64,000 nucleotides of DNA, from contig JACVRA010000150.1 of assembly GCA_019828545.1 (NCBI GenBank), positions 248,001 to 312,000 of the forward strand. Reading direction: 5' to 3'. The first letter of the stretch is position 1; the number at the start of each line of letters is the position of its first letter. The notes under the pieces were generated by a model. That model was not told the DNA's origin. It was given only the letters and a program-made list of their open reading frames with translations, and searched no databases. A program made the position numbers and the translations under genes. Shown here one piece after another: positions 1-12,917 of the stretch. Origin of the DNA: Paracamarosporium sp. OC-R06-R3. Its lineage: Eukaryota > Ascomycota > Dothideomycetes > Pleosporales > Didymosphaeriaceae.

Positions 1-65
1 TCCTGCCACAGCCTGTACATGATTATGAGCTAAATCCTATGCAAGATGCGTGTACTGCCACTCAC

Positions 66-581
66 CGCTGCTGCAGGCTGGTGGGCCGCATGCATGACAA
101 TCTCCACCTCGTCTGGGTTCAGATGGTCGTCTGTGATTGCCAGCGACGAAGCGTCCAGTGCTGCCGGTATGTGATCCTCTGTCTTGATGTGCGCGGGGAT
201 TGCAGGCGATGGCTCAGGTTCCTGCACATTGCGTTCAAAGATCTGCGAGGATGCGGGAGAGTGCAGGCCGGGCGAGGACGAGCGGTTGATGCGGCGGTTG
301 GGCGAGGCACCAATACCAGCTGGATACATGCGGGGGCTCCCGCGAGGAGAACGGTGGTCTGGCGGCGGCGACGTGGTCAGCGGTGGTGAAGGGAGCAGCG
401 TCGGAGTGTGCGTCGTGGTGGTTGTAGGCTTGCTTGCCTCCTGCGAGTCCCCGTCCTTCTTCTTTCCAACCCCCAACAGCTTGCGCTTGCCTTTCGCCAG
501 GAGACCTGGCTGGTCCTCTCCAACGTCTTTGCTCTCGATAGCGGGCGAGGCTTTCGCAGGCATAGCTTCGGCGGAACTCAT
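66..581 (-). CDS. Unrecognised protein, first exon (gene runs off left edge)
   Basis: The exon encodes 172 residues from the first good ATG (579-581), beginning MSSAEAMPAK. The reading frame extends upstream of this ATG but holds no earlier ATG. It ends in phase 0 at a GTGAGT donor (60-65), so the remaining exons lie beyond the left edge. The visible part is low in complexity: a basic stretch near residue 30 (GKRKLLGVGKKK), then Pro/Ser/Thr-rich sequence with several SP sites (SSSPGLHSP, RGSPRMYP) that look like proline-directed phosphorylation sites, then a more ordered acidic piece (AITDDHLNPDEVEIVMHAAH). I do not recognise the family. The acidic block looks like conserved sequence rather than a random ORF. 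Confidence 0.6.
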
Positions 582-2405
582 TGCAGCGTCCGGGAAAAGG
601 CGCCGTCCTGCTGCGGGGGCTTGCTTCGTAACGGCGAACAACTGTCCTCAGTTGCGCTCCTCTCTGCTAATGCGATGCCGGGAACAGTCAACAGTGCTTC
701 GGTGCAGTAGAGGCTTGCGCTGAAGGGCTCTGGCAGTGCTCGGTGACCAATTTGTTTAATCGAGGGGTAAAGCCCAAGTTGCTCGCGTCAAAGGGATCGC
801 CGTGCCGCACAAAGTCCAGGCAATGCGGAACGAGTCGAGCGGAACGCTATCAAGTGCTGTCGAGTGTTGCAGTATGATGAGGACGGTCACTGAACAGCAA
901 CAATCAAGGACGCAGCTGCGTTGCCGGTGCTCCAGCCGTCACGTGTGGCGCAAGTCTGATGACGTTGCCCGGCGATCCTGGGCTTGTTTTAGCTTCGCCG
1001 GAGCGATACAACCAGCCCCTTGCACATCCATTCTGTTCCTGATTGCACACATGAACTCGTCCGTTGCTCATTGGCTTTCGTCATCGTCAGGCTCTCCGCT
1101 GACCGAGTTGCTGCCCAGCTTCTGCTTGGAAGGTCCCTGCAGGAGATCACTGCTGTTCGCTGCGACTACCTGCCCATGAGCCTCGACACCATTACAACCA
1201 AACAAAAGCAAAAAATACCAGGGTGGGATTGCTATTTTCAACTCACCGTTGTCTCTCGCCCTTTTTGGGACGCCTGAGCACATTGAGACCTGGCCGAGGA
1301 TACAGTTGGTTCACATTAAGAGGGCGGTCCGCCGAAAGCACCTCGCGTATAGTGGCTGGTTCCACTAGTTATCAATACTCCCGAGCATCGCGAGGCATGC
1401 CAACTTTCATAAGCAACTAGATGACTGAAAGCTGAAAGAGTTTGAGTTTACGAATGGTTCATAGCAACGCCCGGCAACTTACCCTCGGCCAGGCCTACGC
1501 CACGCTCGCCTATCCCACATGGTTCTCGTATCAAGACAGGCCTCGTCGCAAAGCCTTCGGACTTCACCAGGCTGCGCAGCACCAACAACGCCGCCGATAG
1601 CAAAGATCCTATTCCCACCTACGATGCAGCTCACATCTGACCTAAATTGAGACGATTCATGAAAGAGCCTGCCGTTAACCGTGTCGTTGGGGAACCCTGA
1701 AGCCTTATTACCCCATCTTTAATATCTGCGCGCAAGAACCTAAAAGTGCCGTACCACACAATATCTGCCGACCTACCAATCGAGACAGAGAACGCATAAA
1801 CATTCAATAACTGCCGCCACAGAGCCCCGGCATTGTGCGTTACAGTTGATGGTCAGAAGAGACTCACGCCCCAAAACCGAGACCGGACAGGCTAATGTCG
1901 GCGCAGGCGCTGTGGCCCATTCGGTTGGATTCTGCAGGTCAAGCGAACAGTTGTTCTCAATGAGTTGAGTCCTGCTTGAACTCCCTCTTGTGCTTTGCTG
2001 CCAGCTAAGTGCTAACGCGACGTCTCAGTGATGTTAAGGTTCTGTGGTTCCTATGATCCTACTGCCAATGAGGAGGTTACAGATATAGGCTTCGGTTCCG
2101 TGACTATGTGAGCCCTTGTTGAACTTTGTCTCTCGTATTTCCCTGTAAGTACGAGGGAGGCTTCTACGCATGCAACATGCAGGGCCTAAGCGCAACGTAA
2201 AGCGAGGCATTCAACCGGCATCTCCACAATCCGTCAGATCCACCCATGCGATCGACTTTATATACCCTGTAGCAATCCAGCGTGTGACGCGCCGCCTTCC
2301 GTCCGAATGCACCTGAATTCGCCTGAAGACTGAACGCGCGCGCTGGTTTCTTTGTGCTAGCTTTCGAGCATTGTCCGCCCGTGAGTTCTTGTAGGCACTG
2401 GTCAG
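582..2405. other. Intergenic, divergent promoter region
   Basis: This is spacer between the left-edge gene (minus) and the rhodopsin-domain gene (plus). It contains only short ORFs with no ATG start, no recognisable domain and many stops. I see no gene, RNA or repeat array in it. Confidence 0.6.
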
Positions 2406-3916
2406 ATGGTTGCTAAAGGACTCTTCACGCCCGCTACGCTGGGCCCGACTGTGGAAACGACAGCGTTTAGTTTGGCGAGCTTATCGACCGTGGTAGTCCT
2501 ATTAAGGCAAGTTTCCACGCGCTTTCAGCTACAAGTGTTGGGCTAAGGATACTGAAGGTTCTACTGTCGGATATGGATAGTGAAGAAGCTGAAGTCGTAC
2601 GATTATATGATCGCTGGAGCAGTCGTGAGTCAAAACGTTCCTCTGCATCGAGTTTCACACTTACTTTGACAAACCCCTCTGAGTAAAGCAAGTCGAGCAC
2701 TCACTGACAAAGCTTAGGTCTGCACATGGGGACTGTGTGTTATCAATCACTATCAAGTTCTTTATGGTACCGGTTCTGGTAAGTGGTCTGGTTCGCAGTG
2801 CTTTGAAACAACACACTGATCAGAATTCATCGCAGGGACATGGCCCGCCGACCTTCCAAAAGTAAGCTTTTTAGAGACGTACAATCCGTCCCTCACTAAC
2901 TGGAAACTAGCCTTCTGCACAATTTACATTGAATGGAATATTAGGTGCAGCTAAAGCATGGTACGCCTATCAGATCGTCTACCTGCTAGTCCCAGCATTC
3001 GTCAAGCTTTCCATTCTTGTAGTAAGTAAAGTTGAGATACGGACGCTGCTTGACATTGGCTGACCATAGATTGACTTAGTTTTATTTAACTATCGCAACA
3101 CATCGTCCATTCCGCACCCTTGTTCACGCAACCATAGCATTCGTCATCACCTATAGCGTAACCATGATCATCGTCAACATCTTCGAATGCCCTCGCAAGC
3201 CATCTCTCGTATTCGATCCCAATATCTTCGTTTTAAGAGATCAGTGGCATTGTTTCAACCTCACAGCGCTCTATTTCAGCCAGTCCGCACTGAATATCTT
3301 TTCTGACCTCTTCATCCTCGTACTACCTTTGCCGATCCTTATCAAATTGCACATGCCGACTTTCAAGCGTGTTTGCTTATTGATAGTCTTCTCGGTCGGC
3401 TTGCTGGTTCCTATCGCAGCATCGTTCCGCCTCTGGATTCTCTACCTCTGGCACGATGCACCTCCAGATATCTCTCGCTATTATGGTGGCTACATTTTAT
3501 TCTGGGACGCCGTCGAGCTCAACACTGCCATCATATGTGCATCGGCACCTTCTCTACAGCCACTCTTTAGGCGCGTTTTTGGCGAGCTGCGAAGCCTTTC
3601 GCGAGGCAGATCAGCTTACTACTATTATGGCGATGACAGGGAGGGTACAATCATGACTCAGACCACAATCGGAAGAAGAGGGAGTAGGAGGATGGATCAG
3701 GATGTTCCATTACAGCGACGACCTGCGTCTCGAGAAGTGCAGAAACGAAGCCACGAAGATATGGGAAGCGACTTGGTGGTTATCAGGGAGATGGACAACG
3801 AGGAAGATATCAGGAGTCGAGTGCAGGCATTCGATGGCAGACCATTGAGTGTACACTCTGAATCACAACCACCGAAATCGCCAGCGCAACCGCGAGATCT
3901 GCTGTCATCTGGTTGA
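2406..3916 (+). CDS. Fungal rhodopsin-domain (PTH11-like) integral membrane protein
   Basis: My model is six exons: 2406-2506, 2558-2624, 2718-2778, 2836-2861, 2911-3021 and 3080-3916. They join to an open frame of 400 aa. The protein starts MVAKGLFTPATLGP, then has the family pattern: R-F-Y-x-R-I, Y-D-Y near helix 2, YGTGSG, AWYAYQIVYLLVPAFVKLSI, and VNIFECP followed by further hydrophobic helices. About seven membrane helices fill residues 15-310. A basic, polar cytoplasmic tail of about 100 aa follows. This is the fungal rhodopsin-like domain family, which includes PTH11-type putative receptors; ligands are mostly unknown. Intron 1 (2507-2557) needs a GC donor (AAG|GCAAGT) and has CTAAG near its 3' end. 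Exon joins rest on family conservation; the 26-nt exon 4 is the least certain. Confidence 0.85.
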
Positions 3917-4763
3917 GATGAGTGCGTTGAGATTGCATGAGTTGGAGATACAAAATCCAGCATACTAGGTACCGCGCTCACAGATGATATCTGCAAAGCA
4001 GCCGTCCTGAATTATTAAGTTCAAACATTCATTCCACCACAAGGACTCCAGGATCCCATTCTATCGTAGAAGTGTCTTGACGGGAATGCTCAAAGTTTCG
4101 TAATCTCACACAAAGCGTGTCCCTACGTCCGACTCGTTACTGAATTGCCACAGCCACGAATACATAAAGAATGACATTCTCTACCCGAAGTGGCTTGTTT
4201 GTCGGCCAAGGTCGGGCAACCCGCTCAAGCGTGTCCAAGATATTCTATGGCTATGTTTCAGCCCCGCGTGAACCCCCCTGTCGCACCTGCTTATCTTGAG
4301 CTCCCGAAAGGGGAACTCGGGCTGAATGCGCACCAACACACCGTTCAATAACGTAGTACCAACCCCTTCAGCAGGCTGTCGAAAGATGACAGCCTAAGCA
4401 GTAGGAACATGGGTCTACGAGGATCTGTTGCCTGTTGCAACATGCGAAGAGCTGAGAGTTGAGACGCTCCCTTGGCTGGCGGTGTGGTGTTCAGCTGCAA
4501 GGGTGCTATGGCGTAAGCAGAGGTTGAGCTGGTGACTTCGTAGTATATGGTATGTCAACAAAGGCACGCGGTATATAGGCTGCATGTGCTCCTGAAACTT
4601 CTGGGATCGCGATAGCAAGGCTGCCGTTCTGCGCTTTGTTATCTTTGGTCGTGTATTTATACTAATTGCGACTTCCTTGGGCGTCGCGCACTTGCAGTTA
4701 CTCCTTGCATTGTGTGTTTTCCTCGACAGTCGCCGCGCGTACGGCATCGCTCAACATCTCAAC
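3917..4763. other. Intergenic spacer
   Basis: No gene-like ORF is present. It holds the 3' end of the rhodopsin-domain gene and the probable promoter of the oxygenase gene that starts at 4764. Confidence 0.55.
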
Positions 4764-6833
4764 ATGTCGCAGCCTGATTCTGCCGTGCCGTATACTCCCT
4801 CGCTGCCAAAGAAAGCCTTGATCTTTCTCTTCAAAGGCGTCAACAAACTTATCCCATGGCATAAACTTCCAACGTAAGACGTTTTTGAATCGGTTGCTTG
4901 CTCTGTTTTCTTTTGGCTCGTTGGATAACACTTTGCAGATACATCGGCGTTCTTAACTTGGCAGCCTACCGCTACGAACTCCGGCAGCACAACCTCCACG
5001 ATACCTATCCTTCGCCCTCCTACCAAGGCACCTCCACCTCCGATCCTGTACCTTCGGAATTCGCCCACACCCGCAACTCAGATGGACTCTACAATGATGT
5101 CGGTCAGCCGAAAATGGGCTGCGTCGGCATGCGTTTTGGGCGTAATGTCAGTAGGGACCATACAAAGAGTCTCAACGAGGAAGAACTGTTGACCCCAAAT
5201 CCGAGAGTTGTGAGTGAGGTGTTATTGAAGCGTGACGGGTTCAAACCTGCGACAATATTGAATTTGCTTGCGGCAGCTTGGATCCAGTTCCAGGTGCATG
5301 ATTGGTGAGTGATAACTTGACGTTGCTCGAGATGGGCTTTGCGATGTGAGGAGTTCCGCTGATACAAGCTTTTGCAGGTTCATGCATACCAACTCCACAA
5401 CTAAGAATCACGACGTCAAGCTCCCGCCTGATGATACATGGACTGATACAAAGATGAGTGTGGAAGCCACGCAAGCGGATGAGCCTCTCGACGAGACTGA
5501 TAAAACATCACCTACCTACAAGAACGAGAACACGCATTGGTGGGATGGTAGCCAGATCTACGGCAGCAGCGAAGCCCGTACCAAAGAATTGCGTGGCCTC
5601 GCAGTAAACGGCAAACTCGAAGTCGATGAGCAAGGTTTCGTAACGTACCTTCCGCGAGATGGGAACGGTATCCCTAAAACTGGATTCTACTCAAACTGGT
5701 GGCTCGGCCTCGAAATGTTGCATACCCTCTTTGTGCTCGAGCATAATTCAATCTGCGACGAGCTGGCTAAGGCATATCCTGACTGGTCATCCGAGAAAGT
5801 CTTTGATACCGCACGCCTGGTGAATTGCGCACTCATGGCTAAGATTCACACCACAGAATGGACGCCCGCAATCCTCGCCCACCCAGCCCTTCAAGTCGCC
5901 ATGGCCGGCAACTGGTGGGGAATCCTAGGAGAGAAACTCTACAAGCTCATCGGCCGCGTCGCTCCAGGAGAATCCGTTTCTGGTATTCCAGGCTCCGGTG
6001 CTGAACAACACGGTGCACCGTACTCGCTCACAGAAGAATTCGTGTCGGTCTATCGCCTTCACCCACTGATCCCGGACAACATCGCTTTCTTCGGCGCGAA
6101 AACAGGGGAACATAAGAAGACGTATCCTATCAAGGGCGTCGCATTTGGAGAAGCGAGAGCGCCGTTGGAAGAGCAGAATCTCGGATTCGAGGACATACTC
6201 TACAGCTTTGGGATCAACTACCCAGGCGCTGTGACACTGAACAACACGCCTGACTTCCTTCGGGACCTGCATACACCAGAAGGACGACACGTCGACATGG
6301 GCACCATCGACATTCTACGAGACCGCGAGCGAGGCGTCCCACGGTACAACAAGTTCCGCGAGCTGTTTCACATGAAGCCCGCAGCATCGTTTGTCGAACT
6401 CACGGGCGGAAACAAAGACGTAGCAGAGAAGCTAGACAAGGTGTACGAGGGTGATATTAACAAAGTCGATCTACTCGTTGGATGTCTGTGTGAACCTCTC
6501 CCCAAGGGTTTCGGGTTCAGCGACACGGCGTTCAGAGTTTTCATTCTAATGGCGAGTCGGAGGTTGAAGAGTGATCGGTTCATTGCGACCGATTGGAATG
6601 AAGGGACGTATAGCAAGGTTGGGATGCATTGGGTGCAGTACAATGGCATGAAGGATGTTTTGGCGAGGCACTTCCCTGTTCTGGGAGAAAGCCTGAAAGG
6701 CAGTAAGAACCGTAAGTGTTTTCCAACGCTCTTTATGTGTACAAAGGATATACTGACTGTTGAGCTAGCTTTCGCGCCATGGCAGAAGATCGGGAAAAGT
6801 GGAGAGTACAAAGGGGAAGAGACGAATGCCTGA
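4764..6833 (+). CDS. Alpha-dioxygenase-like haem fatty-acid oxygenase
   Basis: Four exons (4764-4873, 4939-5304, 5378-6711, 6769-6833) give 624 aa. The fold is the animal haem peroxidase/cyclooxygenase superfamily. The closest type by eye is plant alpha-dioxygenase, which adds O2 to C2 of fatty acids: length is about 620-640 aa, and the motifs HWWDGSQIYGSS and YRLHPLIPD match. The distal haem His is H157 (in QVHDW), the catalytic Tyr Y384 and the proximal His H387 (Y-x-x-H), almost the spacing of the plant enzyme. There is no C-terminal P450 domain, unlike Ppo/linoleate diol synthases of about 1,100 aa. I see no signal peptide; a hydrophobic or amphipathic N-terminus may bind membrane. Substrate and product are inferred, not shown. 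Confidence 0.9.
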
Positions 6834-6942
6834 ATCATAATCGTCGTAAATTGGCATTGGTTACATTTCTTAGCTGTTTCGCTGAAGGGTCGCTATACCT
6901 TACATAATAATGTAGATACCATTACGTCTTTCCTTTGGTAAG

Positions 6943-8565
<1,623 letters not shown>

Positions 8566-10087
8566 GATTTGGTAATATCCCCGGAATAAAGAACGGTCGG
8601 TGAAACGGTGGGATGTGACAACATCCCAACTACCCAGATTTATACTTCCACCGTCACCCCACGCACAATGCAAATCCGGATTGGAGATCCGCCATTATCA
8701 AGTACTGTGCCACTTTTCGAACAAGCATTGCCTTATAGCCACCAATGAAAGTTCTTGTGGTGTATCACGAAGTGGGTAAACCACGGTGGGAAGCATATGC
8801 CGCCGAAGTCGCCAAATACAGCGAGAACTTAGATCCCGGATTATCACATGGCACTTCCTAGAACGAGCTAGCTTATTGTAGCTATAGCACACGTGCTCAT
8901 CGTCGCCATTGAGTATTACTGTTGCTTTACCGTGAAATAATAGCACCGCAACACAATCATTGCAGCACAAATTTTAGTAGAGTTTCGCAATCAGCATTAA
9001 ATAGCAAGACAAGCACAGATGCAACTGTCTTTTTGGATAATAGACATACAAAGTACGCCCGTTGATGCTCGATCGAAATGTTGGTTTTCGTACTATCCGG
9101 TGTGCCGGCCCGTGTAGCCGTTGACAAGCCCCGCCATTGCTTATCTGATATTCATCTTGGAGGTACCGTATGGCATATGTAGGCGCAATTGCTCTCTTTG
9201 TGATGCATGCATGCGTGCGATTTTCGCTTCTTGACGTGCCGAGCGAGGAGTTCTCAATTGCCGTTACTTGAAGGTCGTTGTGATGCAGCTTGTGAGTGAG
9301 AAGACGGGAACCATAAATCAATGTTGAATAGAACAGTTATATCGTCGCCAGACACACGGCCTATACGCGCATAGGTGATTTTGAGATATTCAACGGAAAA
9401 GAGATGTTCTTCTTGGGCTTTATATGTTCGCCCGTTCTGATCAACAAAACCGAGATTGGATCTAACTCAGCTCCATGCATCCACAAATGATCATGATGAG
9501 AATACCGCACTTGCAGACATCATCGCTTTTAACGATTTCAACTCGAATCTGTGCCTCGGAGGTTCGGAAGACGTTCGAGAACTCGGATGATGTATTTTGG
9601 TAGTCGTCTATCGGGCCGGCAGGAAGCGCGCGGGTATTCCCACCTGCATTCCAAATAACAAGGAGGCGACTTTGCGAAAAGGAGAGGATAAATAGAATGG
9701 GAAATACTGGCCATCGTACCATGGGTTTCGGGGTCGAAACAGTTAGACCTGCGCTACGTCTGTAGACCCTGACAAGACATTGTGAAAAGGGTTTAGCGCG
9801 TTTCGCGATGGTGCATTTAGCATTCTTCTTTGAGATCGAAGGCTCCTCAACCTCAATATCCTCTCATGAAGACGACTGCGAGCGGCCGTATTGGCCTGCT
9901 CCGAAGACTTGTTTTGATAATCTCTTCTGTCGTTCCCTGCGCGTTTGCTTTTGGGTGGTCTGTATGGCCGTTGTATGCATTTTGGGTTGTGTTGGGTGGG
10001 GTGAGAGTCCGATATGGTGATCCAAAGGTGTTACAGGATAGCCTCCTGTTTGGGGTGCTTAACATCCTCTTGTCGCGAGGGAGAATA
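8566..10087. other. Intergenic spacer between GH1 and DUF1365 genes
   Basis: This is the divergent promoter region of the two genes. Apart from the doubtful small ORF at 9462-9722 I see nothing coding. The DUF1365 frame is open upstream to about 9830, with an alternative ATG at 9866, so part of this stretch could be coding. Confidence 0.5.
9462..9722 (-). CDS. Possible small secreted protein, doubtful
   Basis: An uninterrupted 86-codon ORF starts with ATG at 9722. It has a hydrophobic N-terminus (MVRWPVFPILFILSF) that resembles a signal peptide, and three Cys in the C-terminal third. There is no recognisable domain and no intron. It may be a chance ORF in the promoter region of the DUF1365 gene. 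Confidence 0.2.
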   Translation of the reverse strand: MVRWPVFPILFILSFSQSRLLVIWNAGGNTRALPAGPIDDYQNTSSEFSNVFRTSEAQIRVEIVKSDDVCKCGILIMIICGCMELS

Positions 10088-12042
10088 ATGGACGCCGTTG
10101 TGAAGAGTTGGATTATATTGGTTAAGGATGGCGAGTCATTTGGAATTGCAACTGGAAGCGCAGTCACGATTGTTGCACTAGCTGCATCTAGCTACATCCT
10201 CGGAAGGAACAACCAGGCCTCTCGCGAGGGATATCCGGAACAGTTGCCAGCAGGGACACGTCCGTGGTCGCTGGAGCACCCTAAATCATTCATTATCCCG
10301 TGTCGCACGACACATACTCGCATATTCCCCAAGAAACATGGTTTCGGATACAACTACCTGCTGTGCGGGTTTCCCATCGTGCCAGCTGGCACTACACCAG
10401 AAGGGGTCGACTTGCCAGATGGCAGTGACAGATTTCTTGGTAAATGGTGGCTTCGAATTAACGCAGAGGACTACCTTGTGCGGGGTCAAGCCAGTTTGGG
10501 TTTCTACGGGAAGCTAAAAGTATTCCTCAGGGAGAAGGTAATTCAATCCTCATTCGCTATATACCGATTACTAAGTGAACAGGGTGTGAAAGATTCAGAA
10601 TGGTCCTATGCCTACTTGGTTACCGCGCCTCGCTTTTTCGGTTACGCGTTCAATCCCGCATCCTTCTGGTACATCTATAATCGAAATCACGAACTGAAAC
10701 GGATGATCACCGAAGTGAACAACACATTTGGAGAAAGACATCTATACTTACTAGATGGGTCAAGTCCAACAAGTCCGCCCCATACTCCAGCTGAAGAAGA
10801 ACTAGTTGCTCCCCCTTCTAAGACGACATTTGCCGATTATTGGACCAAGGAATTCCATGTCTCGCCTTTCAATTCAAGAAAGAGTGGCGGCTACTCACAA
10901 AAGGCATTGAATCCTTTCCCATCGCCCGGTTCCTCTCCTACTGTTGACATCACAATAACGTTGAGATCATCGAAAGACCACCCAAAAATAATTGCACGGT
11001 TGTTTTCTGTTGCAGTGGCCCTCCAACTCGACGAATTGGGCTGGATAGGAACATTCAAGTTCATCGCAGCTTGGTGGACGGTGGGCTTTCTGACGTTTCC
11101 ACGTATCTTGAAGGAAGCGTATGTTTTATATTTCCGACGAGGTCTGCATGTATGGTTCAGACCGGAAGTACTGGCCTCGAGTATTGGTCGGTTGCCGTCG
11201 CAAACAGAGAAGTACTTGTTCCCCAAAACCATCTACTTCGCTCTCCGCTCACAACTTTCTACAGTCTTCTACACAAGATTTTTCGGGATTATCTCTTCTA
11301 TCTTGTGCATCTATCCGAGGATCCGTTGTTGATCAATTTCGAGACAGCTATTCCAGACAAGCCTAAAGATGTTATCATAACGACGCACCAACCAGGGCGT
11401 GAACGGAGCACAAGGAAGCTAGACATACGTGTCTCGACTGGTGCTTTTTATTCCCGTTTCATCCACTATACGCATACTTCAGAGGCCTTGGATCGGGAAT
11501 GCTTGTTTACCGACGAAAAGAACCGCACTCTCTGGATATCGCAACCCGATCTTCTACCACAGCTTCTACCAAAGACGACAATGAAAAACTTGAGGGAGCA
11601 GGAAGAGCTTGTCGAGAGGAGCTACCTCGACGAGCTGCGTTGGACTATTATGAGGAAGCTGAGGTGCCCGCCCGCTGAATCTGCATATCCCATCTCACCA
11701 AAGCCTGCTGAGTTCGAGATTGACGACATTCGCGAACGTTCGTTCTCGGAGTTGGACCGTTTTGTGCGAGGTCCTACTGGTAGGTTATATGCAGGATCTT
11801 ACAGGAGAGCTATAACAAAGGCCTTCCTGGCTCAACGATATGCGTTTGGGTTCACAGAGGTCATTGACTTGTTGGATTTCTGCTTCCGGGTCATGTCTTG
11901 CTGGCTTGGTGCCAGTATGTTGGCATCATGTATTCAAGCTGGTGAACAGCTGCACAGCTCAAGCATCTTTAAATCGTGGTGGGCAACGGCAATATCTCTA
12001 GGCTTATGCCATATGTATGGTCTCTCGAAGGGATACAAGTAG
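10088..12042 (+). CDS. DUF1365 family membrane-associated protein
   Basis: Two exons (10088-11211, 11265-12042) give 633 aa. The 53-nt intron is inferred because the DUF1365 pattern switches frame there: RGLHVWFRPEVL continues as IFRDYLFYLVHLSEDPLLIN. Family marks are IPCRTTHTRIFPKKHGFGYN (H and Y conserved), TAPRFFGYAFNPASFWYIY and EVNNTFGERH. A membrane helix lies near residues 20-40 and another hydrophobic stretch near the C-terminus. DUF1365 is uncharacterised; in bacteria it often sits beside cyclopropane-fatty-acid synthase and flavin oxidase genes, which suggests a role in lipid modification. I chose ATG 10088. ATG 9866 would add 74 hydrophobic residues. Confidence 0.85.
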
Positions 12043-12917
12043 TCGTTGTCGAGGTAGCTGTGCGGCAGAGATGAGGTATTTTTTGTCCACAGGAAAGGAA
12101 AAACCAGACATTTGACTCACACATCTTCACATGGACAAGAATGATCGTCTCAGATATTCGATCGTGATGGTGACACAACGCCTGGCGTTCTGGCCCGTAC
12201 AAAGCGTTCGATAACCGAGGTACCTCAAACGGCTTAGCGGATGATCGGCTAAGCGCTCTACCGCGTTGTGCTTCGCTTGCATTCACATGCTGCATTATCC
12301 ACGCCGTCTCACTTCAGGCAATTGAAGGCATGTGAAATTAGCCAGGTCGCGTGCCGTGTTGTAGTTACTCGCCAGACCTACTATACTGCAAAGTTTTGCG
12401 GAAAAGGTAAGAATAAATGAGGTAGATCATTCACGAAACAATCACAAGCCAGCGAAACGTCATCCCCCACAGTCCCGGATCCGCTCCCCCTACCCCAGAC
12501 ATCTCTCCTCCCAAGACGCGTCCTTTGGGCCGAGGGGCAAACCTCACCCTCTAGGTGCTCGACTGGCACTGCGGTGGCCCTCGGCGTGCCCACTCGGTCC
12601 AATGGTGCAGTTACCCGACTGTTCCCGACCATAGTTGCTAGCTAGTCCGGCTGCTGAAATGCAGACCTTTCCTATTCAAGTGTCTGGGGTTGGCGTCCGG
12701 CACCATGATGCTCATACATACATAAGAGCTTGGCTGCGCCCGTGGAGCTGCTCGTGTGAAACGTGCTGTGTTGGTAGACTACCGAGGCTACGGGAAGTGT
12801 GTCATCATCTGATCATCTCAAAGAAAAAGCGAACGATACCTCGTCCTTTATACTATTTGTTTGTATTTGAATACTTTGCTACATATATACCAGAGTAAAG
12901 AATTGTCACCGTCCAAG
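12043..12917. other. Intergenic; hairpins and isocitrate lyase promoter
   Basis: No gene is seen. Two adjacent inverted repeats lie at 12205-12254 and are listed separately. The region just upstream of the isocitrate lyase ATG is AT-rich, with TATATA at 12884-12889, and should hold its promoter. Confidence 0.55.
12205..12254. repeat. Two adjacent hairpin-forming inverted repeats
   Basis: The left arm pair 12205-12211/12225-12231 matches at 6 of 7 bases and encloses the perfect 10-bp palindrome GAGGTACCTC (12217-12226). The right hairpin is GCTTAGC/GCTAAGC (12232-12238/12248-12254) with a 9-nt loop. On the minus strand it is preceded by GGTAGAGCGC, which resembles a tRNA D-arm, but the loop sizes do not make a proper tRNA. 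Confidence 0.5.

Noticed and set aside
184..723. 179-codon plus-strand ORF at the left edge
   Set aside because: It lies antisense to the better-supported left-edge exon and has no conserved features.
11071..11332. Frame change in the DUF1365 gene as a frameshift mutation
   Set aside because: A 53-nt intron (11212-11264) with a GT donor and CTACAG acceptor restores the family pattern without a mutation.
12205..12275. tRNA gene on the minus strand
   Set aside because: The D-arm-like piece is suggestive, but the anticodon arm has a 7-bp stem and 9-nt loop and no proper T-arm or acceptor stem was found.
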